Assembly: GCF_037976825.1 (NCBI RefSeq)
Contig: NZ_CP150269.1
Coordinates: forward strand, 4,229,501-4,293,500
Reading direction: 5' to 3'
From: Paenibacillus sp. FSL K6-1330
GTDB taxonomy: Bacteria > Bacillota > Bacilli > Paenibacillales > Paenibacillaceae
DNA length: 64,000 nucleotides
Shown: in pieces, positions 17,942 through 26,082 of the stretch
Numbering within the stretch: the first letter of the stretch is position 1
Layout: the number at the start of each line of letters is the position of its first letter
Notes under the pieces: model-generated
What the model was told of the DNA's origin: nothing
Seen by the model: only the letters and a program-made list of their open reading frames with translations
The model's database searches: none
Made by a program: the position numbers and the translations under genes

Positions 17942-19324
17942 TTATTTATTTCCTTTGTCGTACAGCTCCTGCATCTTCGGCTGGATCTGGGCCGTAAAGT
18001 CTTTTGCCGACATCTCACCGTTCCATACTTTGCTCGCGTTCTGGTTGAACGTATCGATCCATTGCGTATCCTTCGAGAAAGCCACCACGTCCGGGCGTCC
18101 GTAATCTTGGATAATATCAAGGAATACTTGCCGTGTTTGCGGTCCTTTGTCCATTTCCTTAAATTCGCCTTCTGCCATGTCGATCAGGTTAGGAACCGCT
18201 TGGCCAAGCTGGTAGTTTTCGCGCTGCCCTTGCTCATCCAGGGACAGAAAGGCCGCCAAGTCGAACGCTTCCTGCGGGTGTTTGGATTTCGCCGAAACGG
18301 AAAATCCCATCGAGCCGAGCCAGGTCGCCGTTTGTCCCGTCTTCGGGCTTGCCGGCCACGCAGCAATGTCCCAATCGAAAGGCAGCTCCCAGAATGCAGG
18401 CTGATCCCATGGGCCCATCGCAAACATCGCCAGCTGGCCGTTAATAAAGCGGGTATATGCATTCATCGCTTGCTCGGCTTCCTGATTCGGACTGACCTTA
18501 TGTTTCAGGTTCAGGTCAGCGACAAATTGCATCGCCTCATAGAATTCGGGCTCGTTTACCTTTACCGTGCCAGTGGCGTAGTCGATATATTCACCGCCGT
18601 TGCCCCATACTGCCGATTCCAAGCTGTAAGCGCCTACACCATATTGATCGGGCTTTCCGTCGCCGTTAGCATCGACCGTCAGCTTTTGGGCGGCTTCCAG
18701 CATGTCGTCCCAGGTCCATTCCCCTGCCGTTGCAGAAGGGTAAGGTACACCTGCTTCGTCAAACAAATCCTTGTTATAAACAAATGACCATGGTCCTACG
18801 TCCTTGGGCAGTCCGTACATGTCTCCGGCACCGACCTTGCTGCCGTCAAAGCGATAGCGGTCCATTGCCTGCTTCCATACGTTATCGGGATTAAACAATG
18901 AGGTCTGGTCCAGATAGGACTGAATGTTGAGGAGCGTTCCGGCTTCCGCGAAGCGGTAAAACTCGGGACCTCCAACGTAGAATACGTCCGGAACCTTGCC
19001 GGAGCTGATCAGCGTCGTCATCTTCTGTGAGTACTCACCTGGCGGCACCGAAGTGTATTTAACGGTAACGTGCGGGTACTTCTCCTCGAAGGAAGCGATC
19101 AGCTTTTCGAAAATCTTCTTTTCGTTCGGATTGCCGTGGCCCATAAACTCAATCGTTACAGGTTCTTTTGAGTCCTGCCCGGTGGAAGCTTCATTGCCTG
19201 ATTTCGGAGTGTCCGGGTTGCTTGGAGTAGCTCCGTCCTTTGGTCCATTGCCGCCGCTGCAAGCGGTTAAGGCGAACATCAGCAGCAGCATGATCATGCC
19301 TGCGAATTTGCTCTTCGATTTCAT
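17942..19324 (-). CDS. Extracellular sugar-binding lipoprotein of the ABC importer
   Basis: 460 aa. Signal peptide with lipobox ALTACSGG (Cys 22), a Ser/Pro/Gly-rich linker to about residue 50, then a family-1 solute-binding fold (VTIEFMGHGNPNEKKIFEKLIASFEE). It captures oligosaccharides outside the membrane and delivers them to the two permeases encoded downstream. The ATG follows AGAGGGGAA. The upstream region holds a cre-like site at 19354-19367 and an AT-rich motif at 19406-19418 shared with both regulator genes, so the operon is probably repressed by the regulators and by CcpA. Confidence 0.93.
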   Translation of the reverse strand: MKSKSKFAGMIMLLLMFALTACSGGNGPKDGATPSNPDTPKSGNEASTGQDSKEPVTIEFMGHGNPNEKKIFEKLIASFEEKYPHVTVKYTSVPPGEYSQKMTTLISSGKVPDVFYVGGPEFYRFAEAGTLLNIQSYLDQTSLFNPDNVWKQAMDRYRFDGSKVGAGDMYGLPKDVGPWSFVYNKDLFDEAGVPYPSATAGEWTWDDMLEAAQKLTVDANGDGKPDQYGVGAYSLESAVWGNGGEYIDYATGTVKVNEPEFYEAMQFVADLNLKHKVSPNQEAEQAMNAYTRFINGQLAMFAMGPWDQPAFWELPFDWDIAAWPASPKTGQTATWLGSMGFSVSAKSKHPQEAFDLAAFLSLDEQGQRENYQLGQAVPNLIDMAEGEFKEMDKGPQTRQVFLDIIQDYGRPDVVAFSKDTQWIDTFNQNASKVWNGEMSAKDFTAQIQPKMQELYDKGNK

Positions 19325-19353
19325 GCGATTCCCCTCTTCTTTAAAAGATGTGG

Positions 19354-19367
19354 TGTAAGCGCTTTAC
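19354..19367. promoter_or_regulatory. cre-like CcpA site upstream of the importer operon
   Basis: tgtaagcgctttac matches the cre consensus TGWAANCGNTNWCA except at its last two bases and is nearly palindromic. It lies 30-43 bases upstream of the binding-protein start, where bound CcpA would block transcription. Confidence 0.6.
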
Positions 19368-19405
19368 GAAATCATGATAACTTATAATAATATAATTTTA
19401 TATAC

Positions 19406-19418
19406 TATATTTAATATA
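19406..19418. promoter_or_regulatory. Near copy of the shared regulator motif
   Basis: tatatttaatata differs by one base from the first 13 bases of the exact 14-mer found upstream of the two GntR-LacI genes (20561 and 22156). It lies about 80 bases upstream of the importer operon. Confidence 0.45.
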
Positions 19419-19453
19419 AAATAGGTGATCTCCTCTATTGTCGACCAGCCGCT

Positions 19454-20530
19454 TTACTCTTTTACCAGCATAACTGGCACCACGATTCTTCTCGCCTCAA
19501 AAGCTCCTTCGATCTGCTCGATTAGCAGCTCTACGGTCAACCGGCACATTTCCTCCTCGTTTTGGCGAATATACGGGACATTCGGCAGATCCGGCGGATC
19601 GAATGTGATCAGCTCCACTTCGTCCGGCACCTGTCTACCGGATGCAACTGCGGCTTTATAGACATTTCTGCACAGCTCCGTATTGGCCGTGATGATGCCG
19701 GTGATATGGGGACTGCCATCTAAAAACGCCCTGATATGTTCAATGGATTGACCTGATGCGATCTCTTCCAGCGGGAGGAGACACCATAAGCTTTTGTCGA
19801 TCGAATATCCATGCTCCAGAAAAGCCTGCTCAAACCCTTGGGCCCTCTCGTCCGTCACCGTATTCGTAATTTCAGGAGAGATGAACGCGATAGACGAATG
19901 GCCTTTGTTAAGTAAATACTCCACGGCTTCCCTAGTGCCATTAACGTTATCCGAGCTTACACTGTATGTCTTGACCTCCTTCAAGAACCGGTCGATCAGA
20001 ACGAAGGGGAAACGGTCCAGCGAGAGCCTCAGAATCGAATCGTTGTACGTCTCGTTTTCAACCGGAAAAATGATCATGCCGTCCACCCCCTGCTTCAGAA
20101 AGGACGAGATGACCTTGGACTCCTCAAGCTGGGATTCGCGTGTAATTCTCAGCATCACTTCATAACCTGCGGCAGAGGCGTACTTCTCGATGTTATCTAA
20201 AAAACGCTGGTCCACTTTCGTTTTCATCGTCGGCAGCACTAACCCGATACGCCCGCTCTTGCCCGGACCTGCTGTCCATTCTCCCAACTGATCAAGCGCC
20301 GTGGAGTTTTCCGGTCTGCTCATAACGAAGGTGCCCTTGCCTTGGATCCGGACAAGCAAGCCTTCCTCCATCAGTCCGACCAGCGCATTTTTGCTTGTAA
20401 TTTGACTGACGCGGTAACGTTCGGATAATTCTCTCTCCGAAGGGACCCGGTCCCCTTCCCGCAGCTTGCCGATGGCGATCAGCCGCTTGATATCTTCCTG
20501 AATTTTTTTGTATAGCGGCAGAGATTTCAA
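19454..20530 (-). CDS. GntR-LacI hybrid regulator (AraR-like), copy 1
   Basis: 358 aa. The N-terminal winged helix (residues 6-72: GDRVPSERELSERYRVSQITSKNAL, then GLLVRIQGKGTFV) is GntR-type. Residues 93-358 form a LacI-type periplasmic-binding fold (RIGLVLPTMKTKVDQRF, then TDERAQGFEQAF). This is the architecture of AraR, the arabinose repressor of Bacillus. The start is a TTG at 20530 with AAAGG 12 bases upstream. It is about 57% identical by eye to the regulator at 21057-22112. The motif at 20561 in its own upstream region suggests autoregulation. Confidence 0.88.
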   Translation of the reverse strand: MKSLPLYKKIQEDIKRLIAIGKLREGDRVPSERELSERYRVSQITSKNALVGLMEEGLLVRIQGKGTFVMSRPENSTALDQLGEWTAGPGKSGRIGLVLPTMKTKVDQRFLDNIEKYASAAGYEVMLRITRESQLEESKVISSFLKQGVDGMIIFPVENETYNDSILRLSLDRFPFVLIDRFLKEVKTYSVSSDNVNGTREAVEYLLNKGHSSIAFISPEITNTVTDERAQGFEQAFLEHGYSIDKSLWCLLPLEEIASGQSIEHIRAFLDGSPHITGIITANTELCRNVYKAAVASGRQVPDEVELITFDPPDLPNVPYIRQNEEEMCRLTVELLIEQIEGAFEARRIVVPVMLVKE

Positions 20531-20560
20531 TGCCCATCACAACCTTTATGATTTAAATAG

Positions 20561-20574
20561 TATATTTAGTATAT
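20561..20574. promoter_or_regulatory. Operator-like 14-mer upstream of regulator copy 1
   Basis: tatatttagtatat is identical to 22156-22169 upstream of regulator copy 2. It sits 31-44 bases upstream of the TTG start, inside the presumed promoter. Confidence 0.55.
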
Positions 20575-20873
20575 TATTATAATATAACTTGGTGTTTGTA
20601 AATGACTAAAAACATCTATAGAGAGGATTCCAAAGGAAACAGACTGCTCTTAATGGAGACTTTTCAGACGATATCAACAGCAGGAGCTTTGAGATGCAAA
20701 GTTTCTTATCAATTAAGCGGCTGACCCAAAAGGTCTTAGATCTTGCGGAAGGCCCCCTTCTTGGAATGGTTCTGAGCAAGGGTGAAATGTGGTGGCAAAG
20801 GCAAGCGCTGACACTTGTCCGGAATCGATTCGTCCTCACCGCTACGCCGTGCAGATTGCTTACTTTTAGACGC

Positions 20874-20939
20874 AAAGAAACCGTTCTTTGGTAAAATGGA
20901 GGTTCAACCCAAACCATTTACGAAAGGAACGGTTTCTTT
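20874..20939. repeat. Long imperfect inverted repeat
   Basis: Arms aaagaaaccgttctttgg... (20874-20899) and its near reverse complement (20914-20939) match at about 22 of 26 positions around a 14-base loop. The right arm is followed by TTTTG on the plus strand. It could be a terminator or the end of a decayed mobile element. Confidence 0.7.
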
Positions 20940-21056
20940 TGTACATTCAATATGCCGTGGGGCAATTCTAAGATATCCCTCAACAATCTACTTTAAGGAC
21001 GACCCCTTGATGGGTTATTTCATTGTATTCTTAGATCGAACTTCGTGAAGTCCGAT

Positions 21057-22112
21057 TCATTCCGGCCAAATCCAATGGACCGGTACGACTTCACGCCTTG
21101 GCTCGTTCGTACCGGACAACTGTTCCGACAGCAAATCGACGGCACGCCGGCTTACTTCATCCAATTGCTGACGGACGAAAGGAATGCCTTCGATATCCGG
21201 ATCGTCAAAAGCGGCTAGTTGCGGTTCGTTCCCTGCTCCCGTCCTCATTTCCCGAATGGCATAATGGGTATAGCGGGCCAATTCCGCGTTAACGGCAAAG
21301 ACGGCCGTGATATCGCTCCGATCACGCAGAAAACGAACGACATCCCGTTGTCCGTGACCCTCTGCTATAGTTTCCAAATCCAGCATGCACCATAGTGTCT
21401 TGTCTATAGGCAAGCCCTGTTCCATAAAAGCGGCCTCGAAGCCTTTGGCTCTTTCGTCCGTAACCGAATTTGTAATTTCCGGTGACAGGAAGGCAATGCG
21501 CCTGTGTCCCACCGCAAGCAAACTGGATATAGCCTCGCGAACGCCTCCGTAATTGTCAGAGCTGACGCTGTACGCTTTGATCTCTTTCAAGAAACGGTCG
21601 ACTAGCACCAATGGAACCCGATCGAGCGACAAGCGTAGAATTGCATTATTGTAGCTTTCCTGCTCGACCGGGAAAATGATAAACCCATCGACGCCTCGTT
21701 CTTGGAACTGCTTGATCGCTCGGTATTCTTCCTCTTGCGACTCGCGTGTAATGCGGATCAACAGGTCATACTCCCGCTCCGCACAATAACGTTCCAGACC
21801 ATCCAGCAGCTGCTGGTCGATCTTGGTTTTCATCGTTGGCAAAATAATCGCGATCGTCTTTTTTGTGCCCGACTTAAGATGTAGCTCTTCCAGAATGACC
21901 TGTTCCCGAACGAAGGTGCCCTTTCCCCGATATCGCACTAACAAGCCTTCCTCTACCAAACCGTTGAGCGCGTTTTTGGTTGTAATCTGGCTCACACCGT
22001 ACCGCTGGGCCAAGTCCTTCTCCGACGAGACCAAGTCGCCGGCCTGCAGCTCGCCGCTCTGAATGCGCTGGCGTATGTCGTTCTGAATACGTTTATATAA
22101 CGGATGCTCCAT
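21057..22112 (-). CDS. GntR-LacI hybrid regulator (AraR-like), copy 2
   Basis: 351 aa with the same two-domain layout as the neighbouring regulator: winged helix (GDLVSSEKDLAQRYGVSQITTKNAL) and LacI-like effector domain (KTIAIILPTMKTKIDQQL, TDERAKGFEAAF). Blocks such as LRITRESQ-EE and VSSDN are shared, so the two arose by duplication. A sigma-A-length upstream gap to the divergent secreted-hydrolase gene (22244) contains the 14-mer at 22156. It probably controls that gene and itself, with an arabino-oligosaccharide as a likely effector by analogy with AraR. Confidence 0.88.
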   Translation of the reverse strand: MEHPLYKRIQNDIRQRIQSGELQAGDLVSSEKDLAQRYGVSQITTKNALNGLVEEGLLVRYRGKGTFVREQVILEELHLKSGTKKTIAIILPTMKTKIDQQLLDGLERYCAEREYDLLIRITRESQEEEYRAIKQFQERGVDGFIIFPVEQESYNNAILRLSLDRVPLVLVDRFLKEIKAYSVSSDNYGGVREAISSLLAVGHRRIAFLSPEITNSVTDERAKGFEAAFMEQGLPIDKTLWCMLDLETIAEGHGQRDVVRFLRDRSDITAVFAVNAELARYTHYAIREMRTGAGNEPQLAAFDDPDIEGIPFVRQQLDEVSRRAVDLLSEQLSGTNEPRREVVPVHWIWPE

Positions 22113-22155
22113 GTCTGACCTCGCTTTTTACGTCAGTCCCACTGAAAAAATAATA

Positions 22156-22169
22156 TATATTTAGTATAT
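22156..22169. promoter_or_regulatory. Operator-like 14-mer between regulator copy 2 and the secreted hydrolase
   Basis: tatatttagtatat, an exact match to 20561-20574, in the 131-base divergent promoter region. It could serve both directions. Confidence 0.55.
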
Positions 22170-22204
22170 CTTAAATGATATTAATTGCGATACAATCCCT
22201 TTTA

Positions 22205-22218
22205 GAAAGCGCTTTCTA
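22205..22218. promoter_or_regulatory. cre-like palindrome upstream of the secreted hydrolase
   Basis: agaaagcgctttct is a perfect 14-base palindrome matching the core of the cre consensus, with the outer T-G/C-A positions partly lost. It lies just upstream of the GGGAGG ribosome site, suited to a CcpA roadblock. Confidence 0.6.
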
Positions 22219-22243
22219 ATTCGGGTTGGGAGGTTAATTGCAT

Positions 22244-23845
22244 ATGATTCGAAACAAAGGCTTCTGGAAGAAACCACTTGCTTTCGTCGTCATGCTTGCG
22301 CTTGCTTTAACGGCAATTCCATTGTCGCCGGTTCATGCCGCTTCATCAGGTATGGCGTGGGCTTCGCAGCAGATTGCCATTTATACGCCGCCATCGGGAG
22401 GCGTATGGTATCCTCGGCTGCTCAAGCTTACGCCGAGCGAGTGGCTCGTATCCTTCGATACCAACGCTGGCGGAGGCAACACGCGCATTGTCGTCTCCCG
22501 AACGCAAGACGGCGGCTATACATGGAGCGCTCCGATCACAGCTGTCTCAAGCAGCGACGGCAATGTGGGGAACGGTCAAATGTTAAGGCTGCCAAGCGGG
22601 GAAATTTGGTTAGCCTATCGGCAGGTCGTACAGAACGGCTCGACCTATGACATCCAGCTTAACGTCAAGCGGAGCGTCGACGGTGGTTACACCTGGAGCG
22701 ATTTGCCTGGCGGATTGGTCGGGAGTTCAACCGCCTCCAGCTTTAAAGGTTTGTGGGAGCCGCATCTAGACATGATCAACGGCACAATCGCGGTGCTTTA
22801 TGCGGACGACAGTCCGGCTGCGGTCGGAACGACCGGGCTGCAAAATTTGTATATGAAGACCTGGAACGGAAGCGGCTGGGGCAACCGCATCACGGTTAGC
22901 GACGGAGTGGCAGCCAGCTCCCGCGACGGTATGCCGGTCATCACGCGAATGAACGACGGGCGGTATATAACCGTATTCGAAGCCTCGGACGTTGCCGGCC
23001 ACCCTTTTGTCATCAAGTATAAAATATCGCCGGACGGCTTTAATTGGTCGGTTCCCCGCCAAACGATGTACGTGCCCAGCGGCAATGGCAAAAAGGCGGG
23101 TGCTCCGTTCGTCGTGAAGCTTGACGACGGCCGTCTTATGGCCGCATTCCAGACCGATGAAAGCAGCGCCAACACGGGGGATCCTTACACCTCGATGTTT
23201 ACGATGATCAGCTCCGATAACGGCGCGTCATGGCAGTACAAAACCAACGTTTTTCCGGTATCCGATACGAAATCCTCCAACTGGAATGCCCTGATGACCA
23301 TTGATTCGACCCGTGTCGCAGCTGTCACCAGCGCAACTTATCCGGCAAACGGCATCTATCTGCGCTTCGGGCATGCCGTGACACCGCCGCAAACGAATGT
23401 CGTTAACAATCCCGGTTTTGAAACAGCCAATGTAGCGGGCTGGACGACGTACGGCGATGATTACCCGAAACGGATTCTTATTCATGGAGCTAATGACGGC
23501 GTTGGGCTTCCCGCTGCCGAAGGCTCTTACTTTGTCGGTCTCGCGGGCACAAGCGGACCTTCGACCGCGTATGTCGGACAGACGATTAGCGGTCTCGATA
23601 ACGGCACGTATACGATGCGCGCCCGCATGCGCAGCAGCGGAGGCCAGAACAGCTGTGTCATGGAAGTGAAGGACTATGGAGGCAGCATGCTTCAAACCGG
23701 GTGTCCGGTGACAACAGCGTGGACGTCTGTCACGATATCCAATATTCAAGTGACGAGCGGCAAGGCGACGATCGGATTTTACGTATCCAATTCGTCCTCT
23801 TCCCAATGGGCGGATATCGATCAGGTCGAGTTCTTCCGGAACTAG
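22244..23845 (+). CDS. Secreted sialidase-fold glycosidase (GH93-like) with carbohydrate-binding module
   Basis: 533 aa. Signal peptide ends around VHAASS (residue 33). Residues 40-385 form a six-bladed propeller with Asp-box-like repeats (SRTQDGGYTWS, RSVDGGYTWS, SSDNGASWQ), as in sialidases and GH93 exo-arabinanases. Residues 390-533 are a jelly-roll module of the CBM4/9 (CenC) type starting NPGFETANVAGW. The GH43 and AraR-like neighbours favour exo-1,5-alpha-L-arabinanase over sialidase; this is inference. The ATG at 22244 has GGGAGG 10 bases upstream. It is transcribed divergently from regulator copy 2. Confidence 0.75.
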   Translation: MIRNKGFWKKPLAFVVMLALALTAIPLSPVHAASSGMAWASQQIAIYTPPSGGVWYPRLLKLTPSEWLVSFDTNAGGGNTRIVVSRTQDGGYTWSAPITAVSSSDGNVGNGQMLRLPSGEIWLAYRQVVQNGSTYDIQLNVKRSVDGGYTWSDLPGGLVGSSTASSFKGLWEPHLDMINGTIAVLYADDSPAAVGTTGLQNLYMKTWNGSGWGNRITVSDGVAASSRDGMPVITRMNDGRYITVFEASDVAGHPFVIKYKISPDGFNWSVPRQTMYVPSGNGKKAGAPFVVKLDDGRLMAAFQTDESSANTGDPYTSMFTMISSDNGASWQYKTNVFPVSDTKSSNWNALMTIDSTRVAAVTSATYPANGIYLRFGHAVTPPQTNVVNNPGFETANVAGWTTYGDDYPKRILIHGANDGVGLPAAEGSYFVGLAGTSGPSTAYVGQTISGLDNGTYTMRARMRSSGGQNSCVMEVKDYGGSMLQTGCPVTTAWTSVTISNIQVTSGKATIGFYVSNSSSSQWADIDQVEFFRN

Positions 23846-23946
23846 TAGGAGTATAACCTCCGGCTAAACCAATCGTCTAAATGAGGCCTCTCCACTATAG
23901 GAGTAGGCTAATGATAGATTAACATTGTTAAAATTAATTTAATCTA

Positions 23947-23985
23947 GGGCCATCCATATGTCATCATTGATGCAGTGGGCGGCCC
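23947..23985 (+). terminator. Terminator downstream of the secreted hydrolase
   Basis: gggcc-at-cc pairs with gg-gc-ggccc around a loop with a further tcatca/tgatg pairing, followed by ccctttcatttttt on the plus strand. Confidence 0.6.
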
Positions 23986-24497
23986 CCTTTCATTTTTTAG
24001 TCAGCAAAAAGAATGCTTCATGCCTTTGATTATCTTCATTGTATGAATGATCATCGTCCGGATCGGATAGAGCAGCAGTGTGCCGGAAGCGCTCCTAGTG
24101 CGCACCTGACCGCTGGCGCATCTGAAAGCAGAAAAAGGTTGGCTGGGCCGTCTTAAGTGTATGAGCTGGGCCGTGCCTGTTGCCCAGCTTTAGCCCGCAG
24201 CACTTCTGGTATCAACGATCTGTTTGTACAAGGGGAGAGAATAGAAGTATGGTATTCGATATAAGTGGGCGACACATTTGATTCTAATCTATTGTGAAAT
24301 ATTCACATGGTGATAGTTTCTAAATCATTGATAAAAGTTCTCTACCTTAACGCCTAGGCATTACAAAAGGCGCTGAATTAATCCCCCCTCCTAACGATAC
24401 TTTATACGGTCGATGAAAGTTCCCGAAATCAAATGAATAATATCCGGCAGTTTAATATGTAATGGTCGTCACCTTGACCGATTCTCCTCATGAACTA

Positions 24498-24525
24498 AAA
24501 AGGACACCTGTTTAGGTGTCCCTCT
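24498..24525 (-). terminator. Terminator of the methyltransferase gene
   Basis: Perfect 8-bp stem ggacacct/aggtgtcc with loop gttt; on the minus strand it is followed by TTTTTAG. Confidence 0.85.
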
Positions 24526-24545
24526 GTTTATTTTGTCCAAGCGGG

Positions 24546-25280
24546 TCAGACCTGCTTATCTGCGGCGATCAATAAGAAAATGGGGCGTCTGAATGCATCA
24601 TGCCATTCTGGATCCTGAAGCTGCTCGTGTTCTGGCTTAAGCTCAGACATTTCCCTAAACTGGAATCCTGCTTTCACTAACGCATTCATCTGTGTGGCTA
24701 TATTCCGATGGTACTTGGTGACTTCATTGTCAAGAAATCTAGTTTGGCGTGCGCCTTCCTCATGATAGTGATCGAGAGGCCAAAATAACTTTTCCCCGTC
24801 CGGGCCATAATACCAATCTTGTTCGGGCACAGCAGTAAACACGGGGTGTTCAACTGAAAAGACAAACGAACCTCCAACCGTTAGACTCTGATATACCTTT
24901 TTACAGATATCCTCGAAATCACGAATGTAATGAAGTGCAAGCGAACTAATCACGACATCGAACTCGTTAGCAGGGTAGTCAAAATCCTCTATTGCGGCCT
25001 GCACATATTCTATATTCGTGTCATCGGTCATCAACCTTGCCCTCTCTAGCATGTTCTTTGAGATATCCACTCCGACCACAGAACGTGCATGCTGTTCTCT
25101 TACGTACCTGCAGTGCCACCCGAATCCGCAGCCGAGATCAAGCACCTTTTTGTCCCTAAGTTCCGGAAACATCGATCGAAAGGCACCCCATTCTCCTGCT
25201 CCCTCTAATCCTTTGATTGAACGGGGAAGTTGATTGTAATTCTCGAAAAATCCTAGATCATCATACTTGTTTTGCTTCAC
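24546..25280 (-). CDS. Class I SAM-dependent methyltransferase
   Basis: 244 aa with SAM-binding motif I VLDLGCGFGWH, the acidic residue VVGVDIS after beta-2, motif II/III region DVVISSLALHYIRDFE and LTVGGSFVFSVEHPVF. This is a Methyltransf_11/25-type small-molecule or biotin-BioC-like enzyme; the substrate cannot be deduced. The GTG at 25280 is the likely start, 8 bases after AAGGGG; a GTG three codons upstream lies inside that site. It is monocistronic, with a strong terminator. Confidence 0.85.
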   Translation of the reverse strand: MKQNKYDDLGFFENYNQLPRSIKGLEGAGEWGAFRSMFPELRDKKVLDLGCGFGWHCRYVREQHARSVVGVDISKNMLERARLMTDDTNIEYVQAAIEDFDYPANEFDVVISSLALHYIRDFEDICKKVYQSLTVGGSFVFSVEHPVFTAVPEQDWYYGPDGEKLFWPLDHYHEEGARQTRFLDNEVTKYHRNIATQMNALVKAGFQFREMSELKPEHEQLQDPEWHDAFRRPIFLLIAADKQV

Positions 25281-25406
25281 TACAATCACCCCTTAACGTT
25301 ATTTTATAATTCCCCCCCATTATATTTGACCTGTTTTCATTCCTCAACGCCAGTCATGTTTCTGCTTTAATTGTGATCATGGATCAAGCACTGTAACCCA
25401 AAGCGT

Positions 25407-26048
25407 TTATTCTATGTGTTCTTCATCAAGACGCAAAGTGAACACAAGTGCCCACTCCGTTTTTCTCAACGATTCCGTTGAAAGATCCGCTGTATGTATT
25501 TTATTGGTACTTGTAGCATGCATCCCAAATACATGCACGGGCTGGTCTATCGTAAACGAACGTGGACGCGTATCCTGAATCAAACCGTGTGCTGTCAACT
25601 TTTTGTCCCAAGGAATAGTAATGGTAGAAAGACTTGATCCCGTGTGAGAAGTGGTGTTGACTTTAATCTTGCTGAACTCCTTTTGACCCTCTATGGATTC
25701 CGTGTCAACGGATATGATTAGTTCTACTTCGTTGCTGCCCTTTTGCTCATTCGAACTGTAAAACAAATCTCCGATCGACCCTGCCGAATCTACCTTCTGC
25801 CCGTTCTTCCAAATATCGATGTCCAAGCTGACGTTAGGTTTATTTCCCTCATACTTTAATTTAAATGCACCCGTCATCGGACCGAGGAATAGCTTAAACT
25901 TCGCTGCGTCCCCTTGGAACAAATCCACCGGTGTAAATTCGATCTTGGAAGATGTCGAATCGGTCTCAGGAGAGATCTGTTCCTTAGTTCCTGCAAAGCA
26001 ACCCGTTAGAATCATGAAGGCGATTAATATACACGCTTTTAACCTCAA
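25407..26048 (-). CDS. Lipoprotein of unknown function
   Basis: 213 aa starting with TTG at 26048, since GGAGG lies 7 bases upstream. The N-terminus RLKACILIAFMILTGC is a lipoprotein signal peptide with a lipobox Cys (residue 17), followed by a Ser/Thr linker. The rest is beta-rich (KLKYEGNKPNVSLDIDIWKNGQ, VELIISVDTES) with no named domain recognised. The start lies 35 bases after the stop of the phosphotransferase gene, so the two may be cotranscribed. Surface-exposed, function unknown. Confidence 0.7.
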   Translation of the reverse strand: MRLKACILIAFMILTGCFAGTKEQISPETDSTSSKIEFTPVDLFQGDAAKFKLFLGPMTGAFKLKYEGNKPNVSLDIDIWKNGQKVDSAGSIGDLFYSSNEQKGSNEVELIISVDTESIEGQKEFSKIKVNTTSHTGSSLSTITIPWDKKLTAHGLIQDTRPRSFTIDQPVHVFGMHATSTNKIHTADLSTESLRKTEWALVFTLRLDEEHIE

Positions 26049-26082
26049 TTTACTACCTCCATTAAAATAAGCTATCATGTTA

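Larger units (their letters stand above)
20531..21056. other. Gap between the two regulators with a long hairpin and possible IS remnant
   Basis: No intact gene. It contains the operator-like 14-mer at 20561-20574 and a 26-bp imperfect inverted repeat at 20874-20939. After the repeat, a plus-strand stretch reading LYIQYAVGQF-stop-DIP resembles the N-terminus of IS1182-type transposases (YIQY-x-QL-xx-DIP). It is too short to be sure of. A small hairpin at 21035-21056 may end the second regulator gene. Confidence 0.4.
23846..24545. other. 700-base gap with terminators only
   Basis: Contains hairpins ending the flanking genes (23947-23985 and 24498-24525). Between 24050 and 24480 I see no gene, RNA or clear repeat; a GC-richer patch at 24070-24220 with ggctgggccgt/gagctgggccgt near-repeats has no recognisable coding content. 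Confidence 0.5.

Noticed and set aside
17834..18787. 317-aa plus-strand open frame opposite the sugar-binding lipoprotein
   Set aside because: Antisense shadow; the minus-strand gene has signal peptide, lipobox and family-wide similarity.
23846..24545. Search for tRNA, riboswitch or small RNA in the 700-base gap
   Set aside because: No cloverleaf, T-box, or other known conserved motif could be recognised by eye.
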